Notes under the pieces: model-generated
Databases searched by the model: none
What the model was told of the DNA's origin: nothing
Seen by the model: only the letters and a program-made list of their open reading frames with translations
Translations under genes and position numbers: made by a program
Assembly (NCBI GenBank): GCA_964478125.1
Contig: CAYZGR010000019.1
Location: forward strand, 1-48,373
DNA: 48,373 bases
Direction of reading: 5' to 3'
From: FW021-bin31 sp964478125
Lineage (GTDB): Bacteria > Bacteroidota > Bacteroidia > Chitinophagales > Chitinophagaceae
In this document: positions 8,839-16,341 of the stretch, piece after piece
Numbering within the stretch: the stretch's first letter is position 1
Layout of the letters: each line of letters opens with the position of its first letter

Positions 8839-8856
8839 CCACCTTAAAATTCGGAT

Positions 8857-10977
8857 ATGTCAGTAATACAGACTTTGAGAGATAAATATGCGACGGTTGT
8901 TGTCATTGTTGTATGTATCAGTTTGGTTGCATTTTTATTAATGGACGCTTTTGTGGGGCCTAAATCTTTTTTCAGGAGGGATACGGAAGTAGTCAGTGTG
9001 AATGGGAACGGTTTACAATATCAGGACTTTTTGCAACTGGTTCAGCAGCAGGAGAATATGTATCGACAGAACAATCCTCAGGCCAAAATGAACGATCAAC
9101 TCAGGCATCAGATCAGGACCCAGGTATATAATAAATTTGTACAAGACCATGTTTTGGGGAGCGAATATGAGGAACTTGGTATCGGATTTCCTTCTGAAGA
9201 ATTGCGTGATTTGACATTGACCATGGACGCCGCCCCGCAGATAAAGCAGAATCCGGGTTTTCAAAATCCCCAAACCGGAGAATTTGATCCCAATAGAGTG
9301 GCTTCTTTTTTACAAAATTTGAAAAATGCTCCGCCGGATAATCAGCAGGCTATAGTGATGCGTCAGCGCTGGCTGCAAATTGAAGATTATTTGCGAAACA
9401 GTTCCTTAATTACGAAATTTACCTCGTTGATAACCCAGGGTCTGTATGTTCCCAAATGGCTTTCTGAAGAGCGGGTGAAAGAAAACAATACTTTTTCCAA
9501 TATTTCATTTGTATCGGCTTCTTATACGACCATTCCGGATTCTTCCATTTCCGTGTCTACAGAAGAATTACAGAGCTATCTGGATAAACACAGTGAATTG
9601 TATCAGGTGGAAGCTTCCCGCTCTATGGAATATATATCGTTTGATATTATACCTTCTGCGGAGGATTCGGCACATATTCTGGGCGGTTTAAAAGAGTTGG
9701 AACCCGAATTTGATACGGTTGGAGCGGATGGTATTTCAGCTTTTCTTACCCGCAATTCCGAATCTCGGTATGTAGATCGCTATATTCCCGAAAGTATGTT
9801 GCAGTCTTCTGTTAAGGACGAGCTTATTGCTTTGCCGGAGGGTAAAGTGTATGGTCCGTATTTTGATAACGGAATGGTGGTATATGCGAAAAAACTGGGT
9901 GAAAAGCAGATCGCAGACACGGTTAAGATTCAGCAGCTGCTCATTAGCGGTCAAACAACGCCGGATTCCATTGCGCGGCAGCGGATAGACAGTATCAAGA
10001 CGGCGGTTCTTCACGGGGCCGATTTTACAACGATGGTTAACGAATATTCTGACGCACAAAAGGAGAACGGGGGAGAACTGATACTCACGCCTGATAATCC
10101 AAATATACCTGATGAATTTATTCACTATGTGAATAATCATGATGTGGGTTCTATTGGTATGGTAAAGACCCAATATGGTTACCATCTGATTAAAATAACG
10201 GATAAGGAAGGTATGGAAGCAGGTTATAAAATAGCCTATTTGTCTCAAAGTATGGATCCGAGTCAGAAAACAGATAATAACATATTTTCCGAAGCCAATA
10301 GATTCCGTGGATTAAATCAGACGCGGGAACAATTTGAAAAATCTGCCAAAGAAAAAGGATATTCCATTCAGGTTGCCAAGGATGTAAAATCTACTGCTTT
10401 CAGTGTAAATAACATAACTTCTGCACGGGATCTGGTCAAATGGGCCTTTGATGCAGACGTGAATGAAATGTCTAATGTATTTTCGTTAGGCAGTCACTAT
10501 GTGATAGCGGTGTTAACCGGAAAAACAGAAAAAGGGACGGCTACTTTGGCTTCCGTTCGTCCGCAGATAGAAGCTATCGTAAGGCGTGAAAAGAAAGCCG
10601 AAAAAATTGCTTCTAAGATCAAAAATCCTTCTTCTTTAAAGGAAGTTGCTTCGGCTTTAAAAGATTCGGTAAGCGTCGGTCAACATATTGGTTTTACTAC
10701 TCCTTTTATTCCTGATTTTGGATTTGAACCGAAGGTAGTGGGCGCCGCTTTCCATACGGAATGGAAAGGAGGAAAAGTTTCAAATCCCGTATTTGGAAAT
10801 AACGGGGTTTATGTATTGACTATAGATTCTTTACATTCCAATGTGATAGATTCTACACAGGTGGATCAAATTAAGCAACAAAATCAATTGGCCATTCAGC
10901 GCGAAGTAAATTCCCGGATTTTGGATGTCTTGAAAAAACAAGCTGATATTGAAGACAGAAGAATAAAGTTTTTTTGA
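8857..10977 (+). CDS. PpiD/SurA-like periplasmic peptidyl-prolyl isomerase
   Basis: A 706-residue membrane-anchored foldase. One N-terminal transmembrane helix (about residues 12-31, VVVIVVCISLVAFLLMDAF) is followed by a SurA/PpiD-type N-terminal chaperone region. A rotamase (parvulin) domain lies near residues 340-450, with KIQQLLISG, ADFTTMVNEYSD and the GMVKTQYGYHLIKI end typical of PpiC-type domains. It should help fold exported and outer-membrane proteins at the periplasmic face of the inner membrane. The overall architecture matches PpiD of other Bacteroidota. It is transcribed away from the candidate origin from a well-spaced TTG/TATTTTTG promoter and ends just before a strong hairpin terminator. 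No gene follows on this strand until menG. Confidence 0.88.
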   Translation: MSVIQTLRDKYATVVVIVVCISLVAFLLMDAFVGPKSFFRRDTEVVSVNGNGLQYQDFLQLVQQQENMYRQNNPQAKMNDQLRHQIRTQVYNKFVQDHVLGSEYEELGIGFPSEELRDLTLTMDAAPQIKQNPGFQNPQTGEFDPNRVASFLQNLKNAPPDNQQAIVMRQRWLQIEDYLRNSSLITKFTSLITQGLYVPKWLSEERVKENNTFSNISFVSASYTTIPDSSISVSTEELQSYLDKHSELYQVEASRSMEYISFDIIPSAEDSAHILGGLKELEPEFDTVGADGISAFLTRNSESRYVDRYIPESMLQSSVKDELIALPEGKVYGPYFDNGMVVYAKKLGEKQIADTVKIQQLLISGQTTPDSIARQRIDSIKTAVLHGADFTTMVNEYSDAQKENGGELILTPDNPNIPDEFIHYVNNHDVGSIGMVKTQYGYHLIKITDKEGMEAGYKIAYLSQSMDPSQKTDNNIFSEANRFRGLNQTREQFEKSAKEKGYSIQVAKDVKSTAFSVNNITSARDLVKWAFDADVNEMSNVFSLGSHYVIAVLTGKTEKGTATLASVRPQIEAIVRREKKAEKIASKIKNPSSLKEVASALKDSVSVGQHIGFTTPFIPDFGFEPKVVGAAFHTEWKGGKVSNPVFGNNGVYVLTIDSLHSNVIDSTQVDQIKQQNQLAIQREVNSRILDVLKKQADIEDRRIKFF

Positions 10978-10999
10978 AGAAAATAAGAGTTAAAAGAGG

Positions 11000-11028
11000 G
11001 CCGGAATATTCATTATTCCGGCTTTTTT
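11000..11028. terminator. Rho-independent terminator shared by convergent genes
   Basis: A nine-base-pair perfect stem (GCCGGAATA at 11000-11008, TATTCCGGC at 11014-11022) with a five-base loop is followed by six T residues on the plus strand. It lies 22 bp after the ppiD-like gene. The stop codon of the converging DUF922 gene is inside the hairpin, so it may serve both directions, though the minus-strand T run is weak. Confidence 0.88.
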
Positions 11029-11612
11029 ATATTCAATCGGGTTTCGATTTTATTCTTCCATATCGTTTCTCTGGCTTTGTCATTTCCATGCCGGGTTTGC
11101 TGATCAAATTCTTCCTGCGTCTTTGTCATTTTTCTCCAGAAATACCAATAAATAAAGTGAATTTCAATATCATAATGATCGGTACTGAAGGACCGGTTTA
11201 ATATAGAATCCTGAAATTCTTTTGCCATGAGCCGGGCTATATCAAAATGGAGTTGCTCATGGGAAAGGGCGTACTTATTTTTGGAATCGGATCTTACCCA
11301 TGAGGCGGGTTTTACAAAATATGTTTGGAGGTAAATTTTAACCCATACGGTATCTTTAAATTCGCGTACGGCTGCATCATAACTGAATCCGGTAAAAGAT
11401 AGTGCTGCAAAAGAACTTTGGCGCCGGATCTTTCCGGTAAAATCGACCCATTTTAATTTTCGTTCCGGGGAATAATAAACAGTGTCTTCCGTAGTTGTTC
11501 CAGGTTTTGGAAAATCAACGAATGTTATTTTTACTTGTGCCTGTCCGCCGATAAGGGATAATAAGAGGAACCACACCAGTAAAGCGCACTTTGATATCTG
11601 GTTTTTCCACAT
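11013..11612 (-). CDS. DUF922-like secreted putative zinc peptidase
   Basis: A protein of 199 residues with an N-terminal signal peptide (about 1-25, ending GGQAQ). It carries HEQLHFDIA, a variant of the HExxH zinc-protease motif, and a later QEEFDQQTRHG segment, the combination expected for the DUF922 family of predicted zinc-dependent proteases. The early VDFTGKI segment, after KLKW, also fits that family. The start is the ATG at 11612, since the only earlier in-frame start is a TTG at 11633 that would precede the signal peptide with a polar extension. A pair of inverted DnaA-box-like sequences (11602-11621) straddles the start codon. The gene ends inside the shared terminator hairpin. Catalytic activity is inferred from the motif only. 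Confidence 0.75.
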   Translation of the reverse strand: MWKNQISKCALLVWFLLLSLIGGQAQVKITFVDFPKPGTTTEDTVYYSPERKLKWVDFTGKIRRQSSFAALSFTGFSYDAAVREFKDTVWVKIYLQTYFVKPASWVRSDSKNKYALSHEQLHFDIARLMAKEFQDSILNRSFSTDHYDIEIHFIYWYFWRKMTKTQEEFDQQTRHGNDKARETIWKNKIETRLNIKKPE

Positions 11613-11621
11613 TGTGGATAA
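11602..11621. promoter_or_regulatory. Inverted pair of DnaA-box-like sequences
   Basis: TTTTCCACA (11602-11610, one mismatch to the DnaA box) faces TGTGGATAA (11613-11621, perfect on the minus strand) with two bases between. A further perfect copy lies at 11921-11929 inside mnmG. The pair overlaps the start of the DUF922 gene and borders an AT-rich stretch. Confidence 0.4.
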
Positions 11622-11738
11622 ATAAGAGGTCAATATTCAAAAATCTAAATTTAAGCCTTTTTTACGCGAAAAATCTTTTTAGGATATAATAACCTTATGG
11701 GAGGGGAGATCGTTGAAATTTGACCTGTTTTTGCGAGA

Positions 11739-11773
11739 AACTATTTTTTATATAGTTAATTGATTATCAATTA
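11739..11773. other. Two AT-rich palindromes between the DUF922 gene and mnmG
   Basis: AACTAT/ATAGTT arms (11739-11757) overlap a TAATTGAT-T-ATCAATTA palindrome (11757-11773). The surrounding 11634-11806 is strongly AT-rich and holds no gene. The second palindrome lies 34 bases past the mnmG stop. It could act as a hairpin terminator for mnmG, an easily melted site, or both. Confidence 0.4.
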
Positions 11774-11806
11774 GTTATATTATATGTAGAAAAATAGATA
11801 TATTTT

Positions 11807-13678
11807 TTATCTTCCCATATAGATCATAAGAACCTGAACATCGCTTGGGCTTATTCCACTGATCCGGCTCGCCTGTCCGATCGTTTGTGGACGAATCTTA
11901 TTAAATTTTTGGCGGGCTTCTGTGGATAACGATTGGAGTTTGTCAAAATTGAAATTTTCCGGAATTTCTAAATTTTCAATGTGGCTCATCCTTTCCACTA
12001 ATTCTTTTTCTTTTTGGATGTAAGTTTGATATTTTAGTTGTATTTCAGCTTCTTCCAGTATTTCATTATCAAGATTTTCCAGGACTTTTTGCAAAGAATG
12101 AATATTTTCTTTCAGATCGATAAGCTTGATTCCCGGTCGCAATAGGAGCTGGGAAGCTTTTTGTTTTTGTTTCAGAGGGGATGAATTCCGATCCTCTAAG
12201 AAAGTCTCGGTCTCTTCAGGAGTGATGCTTATTTGTTCTATTGTTTTTTTTATTTCTCTGATACTTACTTTTTTGTCCAGGACGTTATGATATCTTTCCT
12301 CATCGGCCAGACCCAGCTTGTAACTTATTTCTGTTAGACGTAAATCAGCATTATCTTGCCGGAGCAGCGTCCGAAATTCTGCTCTGGAAGTAAACATTCT
12401 GTAAGGTTCGTCAGTTCCTTTATTGATCAGGTCGTCAATAAGTACGCCTATATAGGCCTGATTTCGTTTTACTATAAGGGGTTTTTTGCTATGGATTTTG
12501 AGATGTGCATTTATTCCTGCTATAAGGCCCTGGCAGGCTGCTTCTTCATATCCGGTAGTGCCATTGATCTGTCCGGCGAAGAAGAGATTTTCTACCAATT
12601 TTGTTTCCAGGCTGAATTTCAGCTGGGTAGGCGGAAAATAATCGTATTCTATAGCATAGCCCGGCCTGAAAAACTTGCAATTTTCAAAGCCGGGTACTTT
12701 GCAAAGAGCCTTATATTGTACTTCTTCAGGCAACGAGGTAGAAAAGCCGTTGACGTATATTTCTATGGTATTCCAGCCTTCCGGTTCTACAAATATTTGA
12801 TGGCGGTTTCTTTGAGAAAACCGGCTTATTTTATCTTCTATACTCGGGCAGTAGCGGGGCCCGGTTCCCTTTATTCTTCCCTGGTACATGGGAGAGTGAT
12901 CAAAACCGGTTTTAAGAATTTCATGAACCTCGGGATTTGTATAGGTAATCCAGCAGTTTCGTTGTTTTTCGGCTGCTATTTTTTGTCCCTTCTTAAAGGA
13001 AAAACCGGTTATTTCCTGATCCCCGTCCTGTATTTCAAATTTGGAGTAGTCAAGACTTCTTCCGTCTATGCGGGGCGGCGTTCCTGTTTTAAGCCGGTCG
13101 CTCTCAAAACCCAGTCGTACCAATGCTTCTGTTATGCCTGTTGCCGCTTTTTCTCCTGCCCGTCCGCCTCCGTAATGATGGTCTCCTATGTGGATGACTC
13201 CGTTCAGAAAGGTTCCATTGGTAAGGATAACGGTTTTGGACTTTATTTCGTGACCCAACTGTGTTTTTACTCCTATGATTTTTCCATTTTTGACCAGCAG
13301 ACCATGGACCATATCCTGATAAAAATCCAGATTAGGAGTTTGTTCGAGCATGTATCGCCATGTTTGTGAAAACAACATCCGGTCGTTTTGAGTCCGGGGA
13401 CTCCACATAGCGGGTCCTTTGGATTTGTTGAGCATGCGAAACTGAATGGCGCTCCGATCTGCTACGATAGCAGAGTACCCGCCCATGGCGTCTATTTCTC
13501 TTAGAATTTGGCCTTTCGCTATTCCGCCCATGGCCGGATTGCAGCTCATTTGCGCGATATTCTGAAGGTTCATCGTGATCAACAGGGTAGAAGAACCCAT
13601 ATTAGCTGCAGCGGCAGCCGCTTCACTTCCGGCGTGGCCGCCTCCTACTACTATAACATCATATTCTTGAAACATCAT
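11807..13678 (-). CDS. mnmG: tRNA uridine 5-carboxymethylaminomethyl modification enzyme
   Basis: MnmG (GidA) works with MnmE to put carboxymethylaminomethyl groups on wobble uridine 34 of several tRNAs, using FAD, a folate one-carbon donor and glycine or ammonium. The 623-residue protein has the FAD-binding GGGHAGSEA at residues 12-20, SCNPAMGGIAKGQ, the GTFLNG and GRAGEKAATG stretches, and a C-terminal helical domain ending in the conserved ISPSDV region. I choose the ATG at 13678 (13675 is equally possible) rather than an upstream TTG. A TACCTTTG box ends three bases before it, predicting a leaderless message. parS-like palindromes lie just upstream. mnmG is a classical origin-proximal gene in many bacteria, which fits the origin hypothesis. 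Confidence 0.97.
   Translation of the reverse strand: MMFQEYDVIVVGGGHAGSEAAAAAANMGSSTLLITMNLQNIAQMSCNPAMGGIAKGQILREIDAMGGYSAIVADRSAIQFRMLNKSKGPAMWSPRTQNDRMLFSQTWRYMLEQTPNLDFYQDMVHGLLVKNGKIIGVKTQLGHEIKSKTVILTNGTFLNGVIHIGDHHYGGGRAGEKAATGITEALVRLGFESDRLKTGTPPRIDGRSLDYSKFEIQDGDQEITGFSFKKGQKIAAEKQRNCWITYTNPEVHEILKTGFDHSPMYQGRIKGTGPRYCPSIEDKISRFSQRNRHQIFVEPEGWNTIEIYVNGFSTSLPEEVQYKALCKVPGFENCKFFRPGYAIEYDYFPPTQLKFSLETKLVENLFFAGQINGTTGYEEAACQGLIAGINAHLKIHSKKPLIVKRNQAYIGVLIDDLINKGTDEPYRMFTSRAEFRTLLRQDNADLRLTEISYKLGLADEERYHNVLDKKVSIREIKKTIEQISITPEETETFLEDRNSSPLKQKQKASQLLLRPGIKLIDLKENIHSLQKVLENLDNEILEEAEIQLKYQTYIQKEKELVERMSHIENLEIPENFNFDKLQSLSTEARQKFNKIRPQTIGQASRISGISPSDVQVLMIYMGR
11921..11929 (-). promoter_or_regulatory. 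DnaA box inside the mnmG coding region
   Basis: TGTGGATAA on the plus strand is the exact reverse complement of TTATCCACA. It is one of three perfect copies I found, all within 3.3 kb. Being inside a gene, it may be coincidental. Confidence 0.35.
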
Positions 13679-13681
13679 TTG

Positions 13682-13689
13682 CAAAGGTA
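13682..13689 (-). promoter_or_regulatory. -7 promoter box (TACCTTTG) for mnmG
   Basis: The minus strand reads TACCTTTG and ends three bases before the ATG at 13678. A start of transcription four bases past the box would fall on the A of the ATG. No clear -33 TTG is visible. Confidence 0.45.
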
Positions 13690-13731
13690 GGAAGTTCGGC
13701 CTTTCTGAAAAGAAAATCTTGAAGGTTTATT

Positions 13732-13761
13732 TTTTAAATGTTCCACGTGGAACATTTAAAA
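13732..13761. promoter_or_regulatory. parS: parS-like centromere site 1 (30-bp perfect palindrome)
   Basis: The core TGTTCCACGTGGAACA (13739-13754) differs only at the variable central positions from the bacterial parS consensus TGTTTCACGTGAAACA bound by ParB. The palindrome continues perfectly for seven more bases on each side (13732-13761). It lies between mnmG and the CAP-domain gene. parA and parB are not in the window. Confidence 0.8.
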
Positions 13762-13780
13762 GGGGTCATTAAGGAAAAAA

Positions 13781-13796
13781 TGTTCCACGTGGAACA
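13781..13796. promoter_or_regulatory. parS: parS-like centromere site 2
   Basis: A second exact copy of TGTTCCACGTGGAACA. Its centre is 42 bp from that of the first, about four helical turns, so ParB dimers would sit on the same face of the DNA. The flanks are not palindromic. It ends five bases before the stop codon of the CAP-domain gene. Confidence 0.8.
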
Positions 13797-13800
13797 AGGG

Positions 13801-14445
13801 TTAAGGCAGGCAACCAAAATCCATGACCGTTACCCGATAATCGTTAGGGGCAACGCCACTTTCTATTCCAATAATATTATATCCCGGGTTAAGGATATTT
13901 TTTCTATGCCCGAGAGAAGATATGCCTTGATCAATGAGCAGATCTAAAACCACCTCTAAAGGGGTAGCGTTTTTGGAACGATAGAGATTTTCGGCGAAGC
14001 AATGTAAAGAGGTGCCTTTAATTCTTTGTGAAAAAGTAATGTTTCCTTGATCATGGGTTAGATACTTGCCTTTAGCAGTTTGAGTCAGATAGCGCAATTG
14101 TTTGGCAGCCAGTTTTTGCAAAATTGCGGCGGACGTAAAGGGAGGCAGGGGCTGCTGCTGTAAAAGTGTTTTTCTTAAACTGATGGTGTAGTAGGCCGTA
14201 AATCTTCCCGATTTTTGTTTGATGTAGTCTTTTACATATTTATGATAAAAGGAGGGCGGGTCGCGACGGAGTTCATTCAAATAAGAAAGAATTTCCGAAG
14301 TATAATTTGTGGAGGCGGGTCGAAGGGCGGGTTGATGAAAAGGATCGGTTTTCACTGAATCCTTTATGAGTGGAACAGGGGAAAAGCTGCTAAAGATCAG
14401 GATACCGGTTAATAAATAAAAAGTCAGAAATTTTATGATCTTCAT
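13801..14445 (-). CDS. CAP/SCP-domain secreted protein
   Basis: A 214-residue protein with a hydrophobic N-terminal signal or anchor (about residues 5-22) and a CAP (cysteine-rich secretory, PR-1-like) domain from about residue 50 to the end. Diagnostic stretches are LNELRRDPPSFY at the domain start, HCFAENL, and GHRKNILNPGYNIIGI near the end. Bacterial CAP proteins are exported and of varied, mostly unknown function. The gene lies 26 bp downstream of ybeY on the same strand, so it may be carried on the engB-ybeY transcript. The two parS-like sites are immediately after its stop. It is complete, with no frameshift. Confidence 0.88.
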   Translation of the reverse strand: MKIIKFLTFYLLTGILIFSSFSPVPLIKDSVKTDPFHQPALRPASTNYTSEILSYLNELRRDPPSFYHKYVKDYIKQKSGRFTAYYTISLRKTLLQQQPLPPFTSAAILQKLAAKQLRYLTQTAKGKYLTHDQGNITFSQRIKGTSLHCFAENLYRSKNATPLEVVLDLLIDQGISSLGHRKNILNPGYNIIGIESGVAPNDYRVTVMDFGCLP

Positions 14446-14471
14446 TATAAAGGTTTAAGGAACCATAGCAA

Positions 14472-14897
14472 TTATTGTTCCTTAAAATAACGATGGAGGA
14501 GCTCATTTTCTTTTGCGCTCATTTCATTTTTTTCTTTCCTGCTATGATCGTTATATCCCAACAGATGTAACAAACCATGAAAGATAACCCGGTGCAACTC
14601 CTCTTCCAGAGAAGTATGGAATTTAGCGGCGTTATCTCTTACTCTTTCTGCGCTAATGTATATTTCTGCAGATAGTTTTTCTTCATTCTCTGACAGATTA
14701 AAAGTGAGGATATCCGTATACGTATCGTGGTTCAAATATTCCTGATTTAATTTTAAGAGAAAAACATCCGTACAAAAGATATAATTTATGAATAGAGGTA
14801 TAAGTCCTTCATTTTTAATTAGATCTGCAATAAATGCCTTCAACTTTTTACGATTTTTAAGCGGGATATTAACTTCTTCAAAAAGGAACTTCACCAT
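14472..14897 (-). CDS. ybeY: Endoribonuclease YbeY
   Basis: YbeY is a zinc-dependent RNase needed for 16S rRNA 3'-end maturation and ribosome quality control. The 141-residue protein shows the family motif HGLLHLLGYNDH near the C-terminus, a variant of the usual HGxLHLxGYDH with one extra residue before the final DH; the three zinc-binding histidines are present. The LNQEYLNHDTYTDILTF stretch is also typical. It is 33 bp downstream of engB and 26 bp upstream of the CAP gene, all on the minus strand. The grouping with engB makes sense as a ribosome assembly unit. Confidence 0.94.
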   Translation of the reverse strand: MVKFLFEEVNIPLKNRKKLKAFIADLIKNEGLIPLFINYIFCTDVFLLKLNQEYLNHDTYTDILTFNLSENEEKLSAEIYISAERVRDNAAKFHTSLEEELHRVIFHGLLHLLGYNDHSRKEKNEMSAKENELLHRYFKEQ

Positions 14898-14930
14898 TTT
14901 TAATAAATGATTAATATAATTAATATGTTC

Positions 14931-15539
14931 TTATGCGATAGCCCTAAACCGGAGGTTATACTCTTCTATATATTCTAAAATTTCGTCCCTTCCCCGTCCC
15001 TTTAGAGCAGAAGTTAGAAAATAAATCGGGAGAAAGGCCCAGTTTTTTTTCATTTCATTGAAAAAAGATTTAACATTTTGCTGAACCTCTCGTTGCTTAA
15101 CTTTATCTGTTTTAGTGAATAGGATAGCAAAAGGGATTTCCCAGACCCCCAGTTTGTTTATAAAATCCATATCTGCTTTTTGCGGTTTATGGCGGCTGTC
15201 GATCAATACGAAGAGGCACACCAGATTTTTTCGGTTTTGCACATAATCTTCGATCATGTTTTTCCACCGGCCCCTCTGCTTTTGGGAAACTTTGGCAAAA
15301 CCGTATCCCGGGAGGTCTACCAAATTCCAGGCTTCATTGATTTGAAAGTAATTGATCGTTTGCGTTTTTCCGGGGCTGCTGCTTACATGGGCTAATTTTT
15401 TTCGGCCGGTAAGCATATTGATCAGAGTGGATTTTCCTACATTTGACCGGCCAATAAATGCATATTCGGGTTGATCGGGGGCCGGGCCGTCTTCCTGACG
15501 AACAAAACTTCCTGTATAGGTTGCACTGGTTATCTTCAT
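14931..15539 (-). CDS. engB: Ribosome biogenesis GTPase YsxC/EngB
   Basis: A 202-residue GTPase of the EngB (YihA/YsxC) family, which binds the large ribosomal subunit during assembly. The G motifs are clear: G1 GRSNVGKST (about residues 31-39), G3 DLPGYGFA, and G4 TKTDK; the N-terminus MKITSATYTGSF matches the family. Its start codon overlaps the region upstream of menG on the opposite strand, leaving only about 58 bp for both control regions. It heads the engB-ybeY-CAP run of genes. Confidence 0.96.
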   Translation of the reverse strand: MKITSATYTGSFVRQEDGPAPDQPEYAFIGRSNVGKSTLINMLTGRKKLAHVSSSPGKTQTINYFQINEAWNLVDLPGYGFAKVSQKQRGRWKNMIEDYVQNRKNLVCLFVLIDSRHKPQKADMDFINKLGVWEIPFAILFTKTDKVKQREVQQNVKSFFNEMKKNWAFLPIYFLTSALKGRGRDEILEYIEEYNLRFRAIA

Positions 15540-15585
15540 GGCTGTTGTTTTGGCTCCGGGAGACCGCTTGTCTGTTATCTTGTCT

Positions 15586-15593
15586 TATCTTTG
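15586..15593 (+). promoter_or_regulatory. -7 promoter box (TATCTTTG) for menG
   Basis: A full match to TAnnTTTG that ends four bases before the ATG at 15598. It supports that start over the ATG at 15538 and predicts a message with almost no leader. Confidence 0.55.
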
Positions 15594-15597
15594 TCCC

Positions 15598-16341
15598 ATG
15601 GGCGAGCCGGTAGTAAAAAAAGTGGTCCCTTTCCGGGAATCAAAGTTAAGCAAGAAAGAACAGATTGCGAACATGTTTGATCGCATTGCTTTTAGATATG
15701 ATTTTTTGAACCATTTTATGTCGTTGGGTATCGATAAGGTTTGGAGACGCAAAGCATTGCATTACCTGGAGGAACTCCGGCCTCGAAACTTATTGGATGT
15801 GGCTGCCGGCACCGCGGATTTTTCTATTCTTGCAGAAAAAAAACTTCATCCGGAAAAAATCATTGGAATAGATATTTCAAAAGAAATGTTGGAAATCGGC
15901 CGGAAAAAAGTGGAAAGGGCCGGATTGGAAAAAAAGATAACCCTACAATGGGGGGACAGTGAAGCTTTGCCCTTTGAAACGGGGTCTTTTGACGCAGTGA
16001 CTGCCGCCTTTGGCGTCCGTAATTTTGAACATTTGGAAGAAGGGCTAATAGAAATGTGCCGCGTGTTACGGGAAGGAGGACAGGCGGTGATTCTCGAATT
16101 TTCTTCTCCCACTGTTTTTCCCGTTAAACAATTATATCACTTTTATTTTCGTTATATAACCCCGGTTATTGGTAAATGGGTTACCCATAGCGGGGAAGCT
16201 TATCGTTATTTGCCAGAATCTGTCCATGCTTTTCCCCAGGGAGAAGAGATGGGGCATATTTTAATAAATGCCGGATTTCAAAAAGCCACATGCAAAAAAT
16301 TAACCTTTGGCATCTGCTCGGTCTATTGCGCTACCAAATAA
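15598..16341 (+). CDS. menG: Demethylmenaquinone methyltransferase
   Basis: This SAM-dependent methyltransferase (UbiE/MenG family) makes the last step of menaquinone synthesis. At 247 residues it has normal length. Seen are LSKKEQIANMFDRIAFRYDFLN at the N-terminus, the SAM-binding LLDVAAGTADFS, GIDISKEMLEIGRKK, and the FGVRNFEHLEEGL region of the family. I start it at 15598, not 15538, because the extra 20 residues do not look like the family and the region holds the TATCTTTG box. It diverges from engB. The porT-like gene overlaps its last 52 bases, an arrangement I recall from other Bacteroidota. Menaquinone rather than ubiquinone is the expected quinone in this phylum. Confidence 0.93.
   Translation: MGEPVVKKVVPFRESKLSKKEQIANMFDRIAFRYDFLNHFMSLGIDKVWRRKALHYLEELRPRNLLDVAAGTADFSILAEKKLHPEKIIGIDISKEMLEIGRKKVERAGLEKKITLQWGDSEALPFETGSFDAVTAAFGVRNFEHLEEGLIEMCRVLREGGQAVILEFSSPTVFPVKQLYHFYFRYITPVIGKWVTHSGEAYRYLPESVHAFPQGEEMGHILINAGFQKATCKKLTFGICSVYCATK

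Larger units (their letters stand above)
8290..8856. other. Candidate origin of replication (AT-rich intergenic region)
   Basis: This 567-bp AT-rich region contains no open frame. It separates the divergent nadA and ppiD-like genes. It holds a perfect DnaA box on the minus strand (TTATCCACA, 8670-8678) and two one-mismatch boxes (TTATCCTCA at 8614-8622 and TTATACACA on the minus strand at 8735-8743). The 12-mer TATCCTGTTAAT occurs twice, at 8489-8500 and 8552-8563. Sampled 60-base lines to the left have more C than G on the plus strand even inside plus-coded ispG (3541-3600: 9 G, 16 C). Lines to the right have more G (9121-9180: 16 G, 6 C), including many minus-coded ones (14341-14400: 17 G, 9 C). 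A negative-to-positive skew switch marks an origin. The parS-like sites lie 5 kb away. This is inference. Confidence 0.5.

Noticed and set aside
12356..13369. Long plus-strand open frame of 337 codons opposite mnmG
   Set aside because: It lies wholly inside the minus-strand mnmG gene, which is unambiguous by motifs. The plus-strand product has an odd composition and no recognisable domain.
15538..15597. Earlier ATG for menG at 15538
   Set aside because: The 20 extra residues do not match the family, and a -7 promoter box lies within them just before the ATG at 15598.
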